From Deinococcus sp. KSM4-11 (GTDB lineage: Bacteria; Deinococcota; Deinococci; Deinococcales; Deinococcaceae), in contig NZ_SSNX01000006.1 of assembly GCF_004801415.1 (NCBI RefSeq), forward strand, positions 186,001-250,000: a stretch of 64,000 bases of DNA. The letters run 5' to 3'. Under the pieces are notes generated by a model. The model saw only the letters and a list, made by a program, of their open reading frames with translations, was not told the DNA's origin and did no database searches. Position numbers and translations under genes: made by a program. Each line of letters begins with the position of its first letter. Within the stretch, counting starts at the first letter, position 1. Shown piece by piece: positions 47,001 to 55,376 of this stretch.

Positions 47001-50000
47001 CGCGGGGTACGTCGAGATGATGCTCGCCGCCGCCCGCGAAGTGCAGCCAGAGGCCGTGGACACCGGCGGAATCGTGCTGGAGGACGTGCAGTTCGCCGAG
47101 GCACTGCTGCTGCCGCCCGGCGAGGGCCGCGTGGTGCAGACCCTGCTGGATGCCCGGCAGCACGTCCGCATCGTCAGCCGCGCCCCGAACGCCCCCGACC
47201 CCACGGACGATGGCCTGGACGAGTGGACGCAGCACGCCCGCGCCACGGTGCGCCCCGCTGCCGGACGCCACATACCGAGACAGCCGCTGGACGAGCTGTG
47301 CGTGCGCTGCCCGCGCGAGTATGACACCGCCGCCTTCTATGCCCGGTTTCATGGCCTGGGCCTGCAGTACGGCCCGCATTACCGGGGTCTGAGCGAGGTG
47401 CGGCTGGGGCGCGGTGAAGCGCTGGGAACCCTGCGCCCAGTGCTGGCACACGAGGACGGCCTGCTCCCGCCGCAGCTCCTGGACGCCTGCTTCCAGCTGC
47501 TGCTGGGAGCGCTGGCCTCGCTCCCCGGCGTCTCCGAGGATCGGCTGTACCTGCCGGTGCAGATCCGCGAACTGGTGTTCATGCCCGGCACCGTGGACTT
47601 TCACAGGGTCAAGCTGCACGCGCACGCCACCCTGACGCAGGCAGACAGCCTGCGCGTGTCTGGCGACCTGCGCCTGATGGACGGGGCCGGGAACGTGCTG
47701 GTGCAGGTGCACGGCCTGAGCTGCCAGGCGATCGAGGCGGGCAGCGCAGGGCTGGACACCATGCTGTACGCCTACACCTGGGAGCGCCAGCCGCTGGACG
47801 CCGGGCACGCGGCCTCGGCCCCGCTTCCCCTGCCGGATCGCGCCCGCCTGAGCGCGGCCCGCGATGACCTGCTGGGCCGCCTTGGCGCTGACCGGGCCGA
47901 GTTCGAGGAGCAGAGCGCCCGCCTGGCGGAGCGGTACGCCCACGCCGAGCCGGCGGAGCCGACCGAGGAGCAGTGGCGGGCGATGTGGGCGCGATTCCCC
48001 GCGTACGGCGCGGAACTGCAGCTGCTGCACCACGCCGGCACGCGGCAGGAGGGCGAACTGCGCGGTGCGCTGGATCACCTGTACACCGACGCCCCGACCT
48101 CCCGCGTGGGGCATACGCTCCTGCATGGTGCCCTGCGGGACGTGCTGCTGGGCGGCGACGGCACCGGGAGCGTCCTGGTGCTGAATGCCGAGCGCTGCCT
48201 GGCGGGCGCGCACCTGACAAGCCTGCTGAACCGGCCGGGCCTGACCATCACGCTGGCCGGTGCGGAGGCCGACGCCCTGGAACGCGCCGCCGCGCAGTTC
48301 GGCAGTCCGGCGCCCGCCACGCTGCTGCTTAATCCGGGCGTGCCGCTGCCCAACTTGCACTTCGACATCATCGTCGGCCAGGATGCCCTGGAGCCGTCCG
48401 CGCTGGCCGGGCTGCTGAACCCCGGCGGCGTGCTGCTGCTGAACCAGCCGGTGCGGCGTCCCGCGTGGCTGGAGCTGGTGCCGGGCGTGATGACCGAGGC
48501 GCCGTTCCAGTTGGCCGATCTGCAGGGCCTGGACGAGGTGGGCACCCTGCCGGACTCCCCCACTCCCGAGTCCGCTCTGCGGGTGGTGGTGTGGGGTCGG
48601 CGCCGCGTCGACGCCCCGGAGACCGGCACGGCTGGCGTTCAGATCGCCCGCAGGCCCGCTGGAGGCCGCTGGCTGGTCTTTGCCGACGATCCCGATGTTG
48701 CCGCTGCCCTGCAGGCGCAGCTGGGCGACGTTCAGGTGATCTGCCCCGAGGGTCAGACCTGGCCCGGCGCGCGGCCGCTCAGGCCCAGCGACCGGACGGC
48801 GGCGACCGCGCTGGTGACATCCGCCCTGGCGGGGCCGTCCTGGCAGGGCGTCGTGTTCGCCTGGGGGCTGAATCCGCCCGCCGAACCGTCGCTGACGGAC
48901 GTGCAGCACGCAGAATCCATCGGCGGTCAGAGCGTGCTGGCCCTGGCACAGGCGCTGTCGGGGCTGACTGACGCGCCGCCGCTGACCGTGGTCACGCGCG
49001 GGACGCAGGCGGTGCACGTGAACGAGGCCGTGCAGCCGTTCCAGGCGGCCCTGTGGGGCCTGGCGCGGGTGATCGGCGTGGAATCCCCGCAGTTGAAGCC
49101 CAGGGTGATCGACCTCGACGCCCGCGCCACGCCGCAGGACGCCGCCGCGTTGCTGGTTCAGGAACTGGTATCGGGTTCAACCGAGGACGAGGTGGCCTAC
49201 CGTCACGGCGAACGCTTCGTGCATCGGCTGCGCCGGCCCAGCGTGAACGCGCTGACGGGTTCGGCGGAGTCGGGCGCCACGTCCGCGTACCGGCTGACCG
49301 TGCCGCGTCCCGGCGTGCTGGGCAGCGCGGCCTTCGAGCAGCGTCCGCGCGTGGCGCCGCAGCGCGGCGAGGTGGAGGTGCGCATCCAGGCGGCGGCCCT
49401 GAACTTCAAGGACGTCATGGTCGCGCTGGGCATGCTGCCCGAGGAGGCGCTGGAGGGCGGCTTCACCGGGCGGGCCTACGGCATGGAGGCAGCAGGCACC
49501 GTGGCGCGCGTGGGAGAGGGCGTCACCGACTTCGCCGTGGGTGACCGCGTGGTGCTGTGCGGCGCCGACGCCCTGAGCACCTACCGGACGGTGCCGCTGG
49601 GCTTCGTCGTGCGCTGCCCGGAACACCTGAGCGCCGAGGCGGCGGCCACCCTGCCCATCGCCTTCCTGACCGCGTACTACGCGCTGCACACGCTGGGCGG
49701 CCTGAACGCGCGCGACCGGGTGCTGATCCACGCCGCAGCCGGGGGCGTGGGGCTGGCGGCCATCGCGCTGTGTCAGCGGGCCGGCGCGACCATCTACGCC
49801 ACGGCCGGCACGCCCGAGAAACGCGAGCTGCTCCGCGCCCTGGGCGTCCAGCACGTCTTCGACTCCCGCTCGCTGGCGTTTGCCGAGGAGATCCGGGACG
49901 TCACCGCGGGCAGGGGCGTCACGCTGGTGCTGAATTCACTGTCCGGCGAGGCGATCGGGCGCAGCCTGGCGACCCTCGCGCCATACGGCAAGTTCATCGA

Positions 50001-51528
50001 GATCGGCAAGCGCGACATCTACCAGAACAGCCCCCTTGACCTGGCCCCCTTCCGCAACAACCTGTCGTATTTCGCCGTCGACCTCGACCGCATGTGGGTG
50101 GATCGACCGGAACTGATGGGCGAGCTGCTGGACACCGTGATGGGCCTCTTCGCCCGCCGGGAACTCGCGCCGCTCACCTACCGCGCCTTCCCGTACCTGG
50201 AGGCCGAGAGCGCCCTGCGCTTCATGGCGCAGGCCAAACACACCGGGAAGGTCGTTCTGAGCCTGGACGCCGAGACCGTGCCGCCCCCGGAGCGCGTGCT
50301 GCGTGTCCCCGAGGCCCTGCACCTGCACGCAGACGGCGTCTACGTCATCACCGGCGGCCTGGGCGGCTTCGGGCTGGCGCTGGCCGCATGGCTGACCGAG
50401 CACGGCGCGCGCCGCCTCGTGCTGGTGGGCCGCAGCGCCGGAACGCCGGCAGCGCAGCAGGCCGTGCAGCACCTCCGGGAGGAGGCCGCGGTGGTGGACG
50501 TCGTGCGGGCCGACATCACCCACGCGCCGCAGGTGGCGGACGTGTTGACCCGTGCTCGCGCGATGGGGCCGCTGCGGGGCATCTTCCACGCGGCGATGGT
50601 CATCGACGACGCCCTCATGGAGGTGCTGACCCCGGAGCGTTACGCCCGCGTGACCGCGCCGAAGGTGCTGGGCGCGTGGAACCTGCACACGCAGACCCTG
50701 GGCGACGACCTGGACGTGTTCCTGAACTTCTCCTCGGTCAGCGCGCAGATCGGCAATCTGGGCCAGGCCAATTACGCCGCCGCGAACGCCGTCCTGGACG
50801 CCCTCGCCGACCGCCGCCGGGCGTTGGGCCTGGCCGGGTTCACGGTGAACTGGGGCGCCGTCGCCGACGCGGGCTACCTGACCGGCGCGGCGGCGGTCGC
50901 CGACCGCCTGGAGGCCGTAGGCGTGACGCCCGTGCCGGTGCGGCAGCTGCTCGCGGCCCTCGGCCGCCTGTGGCCCGCCGTGACCGCCCGCGACACCACC
51001 CCGCCCGTGCTGGGCGTGGCCGCGCTGCACTGGCCGCTCCTGGCGAGGTCGCGCGGAACGGCCCTGCCTCCCCGGCTGGCGCACCTGCAGGGCGCCGACC
51101 CCGGCGAGGCGGGCGGCGAGGGAGGGGGCTTCCTGGCCACGCTGCTGGCCCTGGGGGGCGACGAACGGGAACAGCGGCTCAGCAGCCGCGTGGCCGAGCA
51201 GCTCGCGCGCATCCTGGGCACCTCGCCGGGGAAACTGGATCACGACCAGGCGATCATGAAGATGGGCGTGGATTCCCTGATGGCCGTGGAACTCGGCAGT
51301 CAGATCCAGGCGGAGACGGGCGTGAAGGTCTCGCCGATGAAATTCGTGGGCGGCATCACCCTGCGCGGCCTGACGGCGCTCGTGCTGGATGGCCTGAACG
51401 TGCCCGTCGAGGCGCCCGCGCCGGTGAACCTGCCGCCCACGGATGGGGTCGAGGTGGACGCCCTGACGGGCGAGCAGGTGGACGCCCTGCTGGCCGAGCT
51501 GCTGGGCAGTGAGGCGGCGGAACCGTGA
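44071..51528 (+). CDS. Fully reducing type I polyketide synthase, KS-AT-DH-(pseudoMT)-ER-KR-ACP
   Basis: The 2,485-residue megasynthase has one complete set of chain-building domains. KS: about 25-450, active Cys198 in DTACSSS, with the His motifs EAHGTGT and NLGHLEAA. AT: about 565-880, Ser661 in GHSLGE; the Leu and the later VPFHSP point to malonyl-CoA. DH: about 935-1210, His967 in HVVQGLTVFP, and an LLDACFQ Asp motif. Then a degenerate methyltransferase-like stretch (about 1300-1510, with LNPGGVLLLNQPVRRPAWLE). ER: about 1730-2065, NADPH loop HAAAGGVGLAAI at 1887-1898. KR: about 2085-2270, GGLGGFG at 2095-2101, Tyr2235, B-type IDD-like motif. ACP: Ser2402 in GVDSL. All key residues are present, so each round can yield a fully saturated unit, probably iteratively. 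Start GTG 44071 has GAGGAG 6 bases upstream. Its stop overlaps the NRPS start (GTGA). Confidence 0.93.
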   Translation: MTDVRVDGQARASSQQHESSTTAAEPIAIIGIGCRFPGEANGPQAYWDFLNSGQDAVTEVPADRWRVEAYFNPDHRAPGRTYARWGGFIRDIDQFDAAYFGISPREAARMDPQQRLLLEVVDEAFQDAALPPDTLAGSRTGVFMGVSTSDYAGIQTASAARNSIDSFTNLGVGACIAANRISYHYDFHGPSFVVDTACSSSLVAISQACKALWNGECGVAVTGAVNLILRPENTIGFSKAQMLSPQGRCKSFDADASGYVRAEGAGAVILKPLGRAQADGDRIYAVIRAADINQDGRTGGMALPNGEAQAGLLREVYTRAGLDPRRVRYVEAHGTGTTVGDPIEVNAIGQVLRAAHQADDPECLIGSVKSNLGHLEAASGLAGLIKAALSIYHGKLPANLHFSTPNPAIPFEQYGLKVVDTPRPWPTDPDGTQSFLTGINSFGFGGTNAHTVLDRAPADPDRPTSAPDAGARAELVPFSARSADGLHAVARTYLAVLDGQPELSLSSLATALGRWREHHPYRLSVAPRTVPELREHLQAYLDGETRPGMAQGRILPEGTPTVPKVFVFSGMGPQWWAMGRDLLGMAGGPAEPVFRDTITEIDALLAEHTGWSLLAELLKTEDGSRINETFVAQPAIFAVQVGLARLWQSWGIAPDLVIGHSLGEVAAAHVAGILTLLDAVHLIYQRSRLQHTTSGQGRMLAVSMPPERAAALVDQFPDRVSIAAINSPTDVTLAGVTADLETIAARLTAEDTFNQFLQVEVPFHSPVMEQVRREFFEVMQGLVPRPPVIPMVSTTTGRFVEGAELDVRLWWGNLRQSVLFQQGMEQILALGPHAFIEISAHPVLATSMGRCIAASQQVQTRTQSVVVPSLRRREPERVTLLGSVGQLYALGVPLDWDRLHQNRVRKGELILPLYPWQHERHWNEAPRAWRERLGLKRHPLLGEPLDSAQTGWENALDAYSTPDLRDHVVQGLTVFPGAGYVEMMLAAAREVQPEAVDTGGIVLEDVQFAEALLLPPGEGRVVQTLLDARQHVRIVSRAPNAPDPTDDGLDEWTQHARATVRPAAGRHIPRQPLDELCVRCPREYDTAAFYARFHGLGLQYGPHYRGLSEVRLGRGEALGTLRPVLAHEDGLLPPQLLDACFQLLLGALASLPGVSEDRLYLPVQIRELVFMPGTVDFHRVKLHAHATLTQADSLRVSGDLRLMDGAGNVLVQVHGLSCQAIEAGSAGLDTMLYAYTWERQPLDAGHAASAPLPLPDRARLSAARDDLLGRLGADRAEFEEQSARLAERYAHAEPAEPTEEQWRAMWARFPAYGAELQLLHHAGTRQEGELRGALDHLYTDAPTSRVGHTLLHGALRDVLLGGDGTGSVLVLNAERCLAGAHLTSLLNRPGLTITLAGAEADALERAAAQFGSPAPATLLLNPGVPLPNLHFDIIVGQDALEPSALAGLLNPGGVLLLNQPVRRPAWLELVPGVMTEAPFQLADLQGLDEVGTLPDSPTPESALRVVVWGRRRVDAPETGTAGVQIARRPAGGRWLVFADDPDVAAALQAQLGDVQVICPEGQTWPGARPLRPSDRTAATALVTSALAGPSWQGVVFAWGLNPPAEPSLTDVQHAESIGGQSVLALAQALSGLTDAPPLTVVTRGTQAVHVNEAVQPFQAALWGLARVIGVESPQLKPRVIDLDARATPQDAAALLVQELVSGSTEDEVAYRHGERFVHRLRRPSVNALTGSAESGATSAYRLTVPRPGVLGSAAFEQRPRVAPQRGEVEVRIQAAALNFKDVMVALGMLPEEALEGGFTGRAYGMEAAGTVARVGEGVTDFAVGDRVVLCGADALSTYRTVPLGFVVRCPEHLSAEAAATLPIAFLTAYYALHTLGGLNARDRVLIHAAAGGVGLAAIALCQRAGATIYATAGTPEKRELLRALGVQHVFDSRSLAFAEEIRDVTAGRGVTLVLNSLSGEAIGRSLATLAPYGKFIEIGKRDIYQNSPLDLAPFRNNLSYFAVDLDRMWVDRPELMGELLDTVMGLFARRELAPLTYRAFPYLEAESALRFMAQAKHTGKVVLSLDAETVPPPERVLRVPEALHLHADGVYVITGGLGGFGLALAAWLTEHGARRLVLVGRSAGTPAAQQAVQHLREEAAVVDVVRADITHAPQVADVLTRARAMGPLRGIFHAAMVIDDALMEVLTPERYARVTAPKVLGAWNLHTQTLGDDLDVFLNFSSVSAQIGNLGQANYAAANAVLDALADRRRALGLAGFTVNWGAVADAGYLTGAAAVADRLEAVGVTPVPVRQLLAALGRLWPAVTARDTTPPVLGVAALHWPLLARSRGTALPPRLAHLQGADPGEAGGEGGGFLATLLALGGDEREQRLSSRVAEQLARILGTSPGKLDHDQAIMKMGVDSLMAVELGSQIQAETGVKVSPMKFVGGITLRGLTALVLDGLNVPVEAPAPVNLPPTDGVEVDALTGEQVDALLAELLGSEAAEP

Positions 51529-54500
51529 CCACGCCCACCGACACCTCAAAGGCCCGGACCGAGGGGCTCAGTCCCGAGCAGAAACGAGCACTGCTGCGCC
51601 AACTCCTGAAGGAACGCGCGGGGCCGTCAGTCTCAGCGCCAGCGCGGGCTGCATCTTCCCTACCTGGCGTCACACCGGATCCGGACGGCGCGCACGCCCC
51701 CTTCGCGCTCACGGACGTGCAGCATGCCTACTGGCTGGGCCGCAGCGACGGCCTCGAACTCGGCGGAGTGGGAGCGCACATCTACAGCGAACTCGACCTG
51801 CCGCTCCTCGACCACGGGCGCATGCAGCGGGCCTGGCAGGCGGTGATCGACCGTCACCCGATGCTGCGAACCGTGGTGCAGCCGGACGGCCTCCAGCGCG
51901 TACTGGACAGCGTGCCGCCCTACGCCATTGCTCACGCCGACCTGAGCGGCCTGGATGAACCCGGTCGGCAGGCGACCCTGCTCGGGATCCGTGAGGCCAT
52001 GCGGGCGCGGCGCTACGACCCGCAGGTGTGGCCGATGTTCGACCTGCGGACGTTCACGCTCAGCTCCGGTTCCCCGCTGACGCGGGTGTGCCTGAGTTTC
52101 GACATGCTGATCCTGGATCTGCGCAGCTTCCAGCTCGTGCTGGAGGAATGGTTCGCGCTGTACCAGGACGAACACGCGGCGCTGCCGGACCTGCCCATCA
52201 CCTTCCGGGATTACCGCCTGGGTGAGGCGGCGCTGGCCGGAACCCCTCTGGCCGAGGCGTCACGGGCGTACTGGACGGCCCGCATTGCCGACCTGCCACC
52301 CGCGCCGGAGTTGCCCCGGCGGCGCGGCCCGGACGTCCCCACCCCGGAGAGCGCCCAGGGCCGCACCTTCACGCGCCGCGCGGCCCGCCTGTCGCCCACC
52401 GACTGGCAGGCCCTGAAAAGCGCTGCCAGCGCGCGCGGCCTGACGCCAGCGGCCGTGCTGCTGAGCGCCTTCGGGCAGGTGCTCAGCGCGTGGAGCGGCG
52501 AGCGGCGCTTCACGCTGACGTTGACCATCTTCAACCGTCTGCCCCTGCACCCGGCCGTCCCGAGGCTGGTGGGGGATTTCACCGGCATCACCCTGCTGGA
52601 ATTCGACCTGACGCCCAGCGAGCCCTTCGCGGCCCGCGCCGCCCGCGTGCAGACGCAGTTGTTTGCCGACCTGGAGCACCGCCACTACAGCGGCGTGCAG
52701 GTGCTGCGCGACCTCGCACGGGAGCACGGTGCGCACTCGGCACTGCATCCGGTGGTGTTCACCAGCCACCTGGCGGGCGCCGGCCGGGACGGCGACACCT
52801 TCACCCCAGCCATGCCGGCCGAGATCGTCTACGGCCTGTCGCAGACGCCCCAGGTGACGCTGGATTACCAGGTGTTTGAACAGGCCGGTGGCCTGAACGT
52901 GCAGTGGGACGTCCGCGAAGCCCTGTTCCCGAACGGCGTGCTGGACGGGATGTTCGACGCGAACATGGCCCTGCTGCGCCGCCTGCTCGCCGGAACGCAG
53001 CCCTGGACGGCCACCCAGGAGGCGCTCGCCCCGGCGACGCACCTGGCGCGTCGCCGGGCGGTCGAAGCGCCCTGCGGGCATGATCCGCTGACCAGCCCCC
53101 TCACCCTGCCCCGCCTGTTCGAGAACCGCGCCCGGACGCACCCCGACTCGCCCGCCCTGCTGATGGCGGGGCAGGAACTGACCTACGGCGACCTGGATCG
53201 ACACTCGGCCGCCTATGCCGCCCTGCTGCAGCGCGAGGGCGCCGCCCGCGACGGGCGGGGCCGGCCCCGCCCGGTGGCGGTCGTGTGCGAACGCGGATTC
53301 GCCGGCGTGGTGGGGGTGCTGGCAGTTCTGCGCGCGGGTGGGGCGTATCTGCCGATCGACCCGGACCTGCCCACCGCGCGCCTCCAGACGCTGCTGCGGG
53401 ACAGCGGTGCAAACCACGTACTGACCCAGCCGCACCTGGCAGCCACCCTCGCGTGGCCCCCTGGTCTGGTCGTTACCGCCATCGGGGACTCCCTGCCACC
53501 GGGAACGCTACAGCCGGTGGAAATCGATCCGGGCGACCTGGCGTACATTATCTACACCTCCGGCTCGACCGGAACGCCCAAGGGCGTGATGGTCGACCAC
53601 CGTGGCGCGGTGAACACGGTGCTGGACGTGAATGACCGGTTCGGCGTGAACGCCGGCGACCGCGTCCTTGGCCTGTCGGCCCTCACCTTCGACCTGTCGG
53701 TCTATGACCTGTTCGGCAGCTTCGCGGCGGGGGCCGCGCTGGTGCTGCCGGATCACGCCGGTCGGCGCGACCCGCAGCACTGGCTCTCGCTGCTGACCAC
53801 GCTGGGCGTGACCATCTGGAACAGCGTGCCGGCGCTGCTGGAAATGCTGCTGGAGGTCGCCCCGCTGGCCGAGGTGCAGCGCCTGCGCTTGATCCTGCTG
53901 AGTGGCGACTGGATTCCCCTGGGCCTGCCACCCAGGGTGCGGTCCGGCCTGCCCAACGCGCGCCTGATCAGCATGGGCGGCGCGACCGAGGCGTCCATCT
54001 GGTCCGTGCTGTATGAGGTCACGGCCATCGATCCGCACTGGAACAGCGTTCCGTACGGGCGGGCCATGCGGCACCAGACCATGCAGGTGTTGACCGACGG
54101 CCTGAACGCGGCGCCCGATCACGCTCCTGGCGAGATCTTCATCGGCGGGGTGGGCCTCGCCCGGGGCTACTGGCGGGATGCCGAGCGCAGCGCCGAGCGC
54201 TTCTTCTGCCACCCCCGCACCGGGGAGCGGCTGTACCGCACGGGCGACCTGGGCCGCACCCTGCCGGACGGCACGATCGAGCTGCTGGGCCGCGTGGACC
54301 GGCAGGTGAAGGTACGCGGCCACCGCATCGAACTGGGCGAGATCGAACACGCCATCCGCGGCGTGCCGGGCGTGCGCGACACGCTGGTCACGCTGCGCCG
54401 GCGAGCGGCCGGCAAACCCGCCCTGGCCGCCTACCTGATTCCGGATCAGCCCATTCCATCTCCCCCCACGCCTGACGTGACCGCCGAGCACGCGCTGCTG

Positions 54501-55376
54501 GCCGAACTGGCCGGCGCCGCCGACGCCCTGCGCCCCTACCGCAGCGGGAACGCCGCCCTGGACGATGACGTGGCGCTGCTGACCAGCGTGGAGGCCCGGC
54601 AGCACTTCAAACGCGACCGCCCGACGCCCCGGTTCCCGGCCGGCGCGGCCTCGTATGCGCTGCCCACCCCCTCCGGCCCGCACCTTGAGCGCCTGCACCA
54701 GCGCCGCAGTTACCGCCGGTTTGCCCTGAGTCCCATCCCGGCGGCCGAGTTCCTGACGTGGCTGGGAATCCTGCTCCCCGATCCGCAGAGCGGACGGTAT
54801 GCCTACGCCTCGGCGGGCGATCTGTACCCCGTGCGCGCCACCGTGTGGATCCGGCCCGGCCGCGTCCACGACCTTCCCGGCGGCCTGTACGTGCTGGACA
54901 CACCCGCCCGCCGCCTGAGCGCCCTCCCGGACGCCGCGCCCGTGCCGCGCGAGGCGTACCACGCCCTGATCAACCGCCCGATGTTCGATGAGGCCGCCTT
55001 CGCGCTGTACCTGACGGTGGACGTGCGCGACATGGCCCCGGTCTACGGCGACCTGACGCGGCATTTCGCCACCCTGGAGGCGGGCCTCATGACCGGCCTG
55101 CTGGAACTGGGCGCCGCGGGCACAGACCTCGGGGTGTGTCAGGTGGGGCAGGTCGACGAGGACGCGGTTCGCCGGGCCCTGGGGCTCGGCCCGGCGCAGC
55201 TGCTGCTGCATTCCCTGGTGGGCGGACGGCTGGAGGCGGACCGCACGAACGCCACCGCCAGTGCCGGCATCGCCGACCTGCGCCCGGAACGCCGCGTGGA
55301 GCGCCTGCTGGAACGGGTGGCGACCTTGAGCGACGAGGAGGCCACCGCCCTGCGGACGCTCGGGGGGGAAGGATGA
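51525..55376 (+). CDS. NRPS: heterocyclization, Cys-type adenylation and inserted oxidase domains (A domain incomplete)
   Basis: This 1,283-residue protein opens with a Cy domain (about 50-500) showing LTDVQHAYWLGR, the DxxxxDxxS motif (DMLILDLRS, Asp193, Asp198, Ser201), LVGDFTGITLLEF, HPVVFTSH and SQTPQVTLDYQV. Then comes an A domain (about 535-965; A3 YTSGSTGTPKG near 677-687, A8 RVDRQVKVRGHRIELGEIE near 924-942). The binding-pocket code reads D-L-Y-N-L-S-M-I-W, one residue from the known Cys code. After A8 an FMN nitroreductase-like Ox domain is inserted (about 1050-1260; RRSYRRFALSP, YAYASAGDLYPVRA, GGLYVLD), as in EpoB-type thiazole modules. The protein ends before A9/A10, which are encoded by the next gene. 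Predicted job: condense Cys, cyclise to thiazoline, oxidise to thiazole. Confidence 0.9.
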   Translation: MTTPTDTSKARTEGLSPEQKRALLRQLLKERAGPSVSAPARAASSLPGVTPDPDGAHAPFALTDVQHAYWLGRSDGLELGGVGAHIYSELDLPLLDHGRMQRAWQAVIDRHPMLRTVVQPDGLQRVLDSVPPYAIAHADLSGLDEPGRQATLLGIREAMRARRYDPQVWPMFDLRTFTLSSGSPLTRVCLSFDMLILDLRSFQLVLEEWFALYQDEHAALPDLPITFRDYRLGEAALAGTPLAEASRAYWTARIADLPPAPELPRRRGPDVPTPESAQGRTFTRRAARLSPTDWQALKSAASARGLTPAAVLLSAFGQVLSAWSGERRFTLTLTIFNRLPLHPAVPRLVGDFTGITLLEFDLTPSEPFAARAARVQTQLFADLEHRHYSGVQVLRDLAREHGAHSALHPVVFTSHLAGAGRDGDTFTPAMPAEIVYGLSQTPQVTLDYQVFEQAGGLNVQWDVREALFPNGVLDGMFDANMALLRRLLAGTQPWTATQEALAPATHLARRRAVEAPCGHDPLTSPLTLPRLFENRARTHPDSPALLMAGQELTYGDLDRHSAAYAALLQREGAARDGRGRPRPVAVVCERGFAGVVGVLAVLRAGGAYLPIDPDLPTARLQTLLRDSGANHVLTQPHLAATLAWPPGLVVTAIGDSLPPGTLQPVEIDPGDLAYIIYTSGSTGTPKGVMVDHRGAVNTVLDVNDRFGVNAGDRVLGLSALTFDLSVYDLFGSFAAGAALVLPDHAGRRDPQHWLSLLTTLGVTIWNSVPALLEMLLEVAPLAEVQRLRLILLSGDWIPLGLPPRVRSGLPNARLISMGGATEASIWSVLYEVTAIDPHWNSVPYGRAMRHQTMQVLTDGLNAAPDHAPGEIFIGGVGLARGYWRDAERSAERFFCHPRTGERLYRTGDLGRTLPDGTIELLGRVDRQVKVRGHRIELGEIEHAIRGVPGVRDTLVTLRRRAAGKPALAAYLIPDQPIPSPPTPDVTAEHALLAELAGAADALRPYRSGNAALDDDVALLTSVEARQHFKRDRPTPRFPAGAASYALPTPSGPHLERLHQRRSYRRFALSPIPAAEFLTWLGILLPDPQSGRYAYASAGDLYPVRATVWIRPGRVHDLPGGLYVLDTPARRLSALPDAAPVPREAYHALINRPMFDEAAFALYLTVDVRDMAPVYGDLTRHFATLEAGLMTGLLELGAAGTDLGVCQVGQVDEDAVRRALGLGPAQLLLHSLVGGRLEADRTNATASAGIADLRPERRVERLLERVATLSDEEATALRTLGGEG

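Noticed and set aside
46099..49017. 972-codon minus-strand frame opposite the PKS
   Set aside because: It overlaps an unambiguous PKS with all active-site residues. Its composition (His-, Arg- and Gln-rich) is typical of antisense shadow frames.
51670..53030. First NRPS domain as an ordinary condensation domain
   Set aside because: The HHxxxDG motif is absent and the DxxxxDxxS motif and other Cy signatures are present, so it is a heterocyclization domain.
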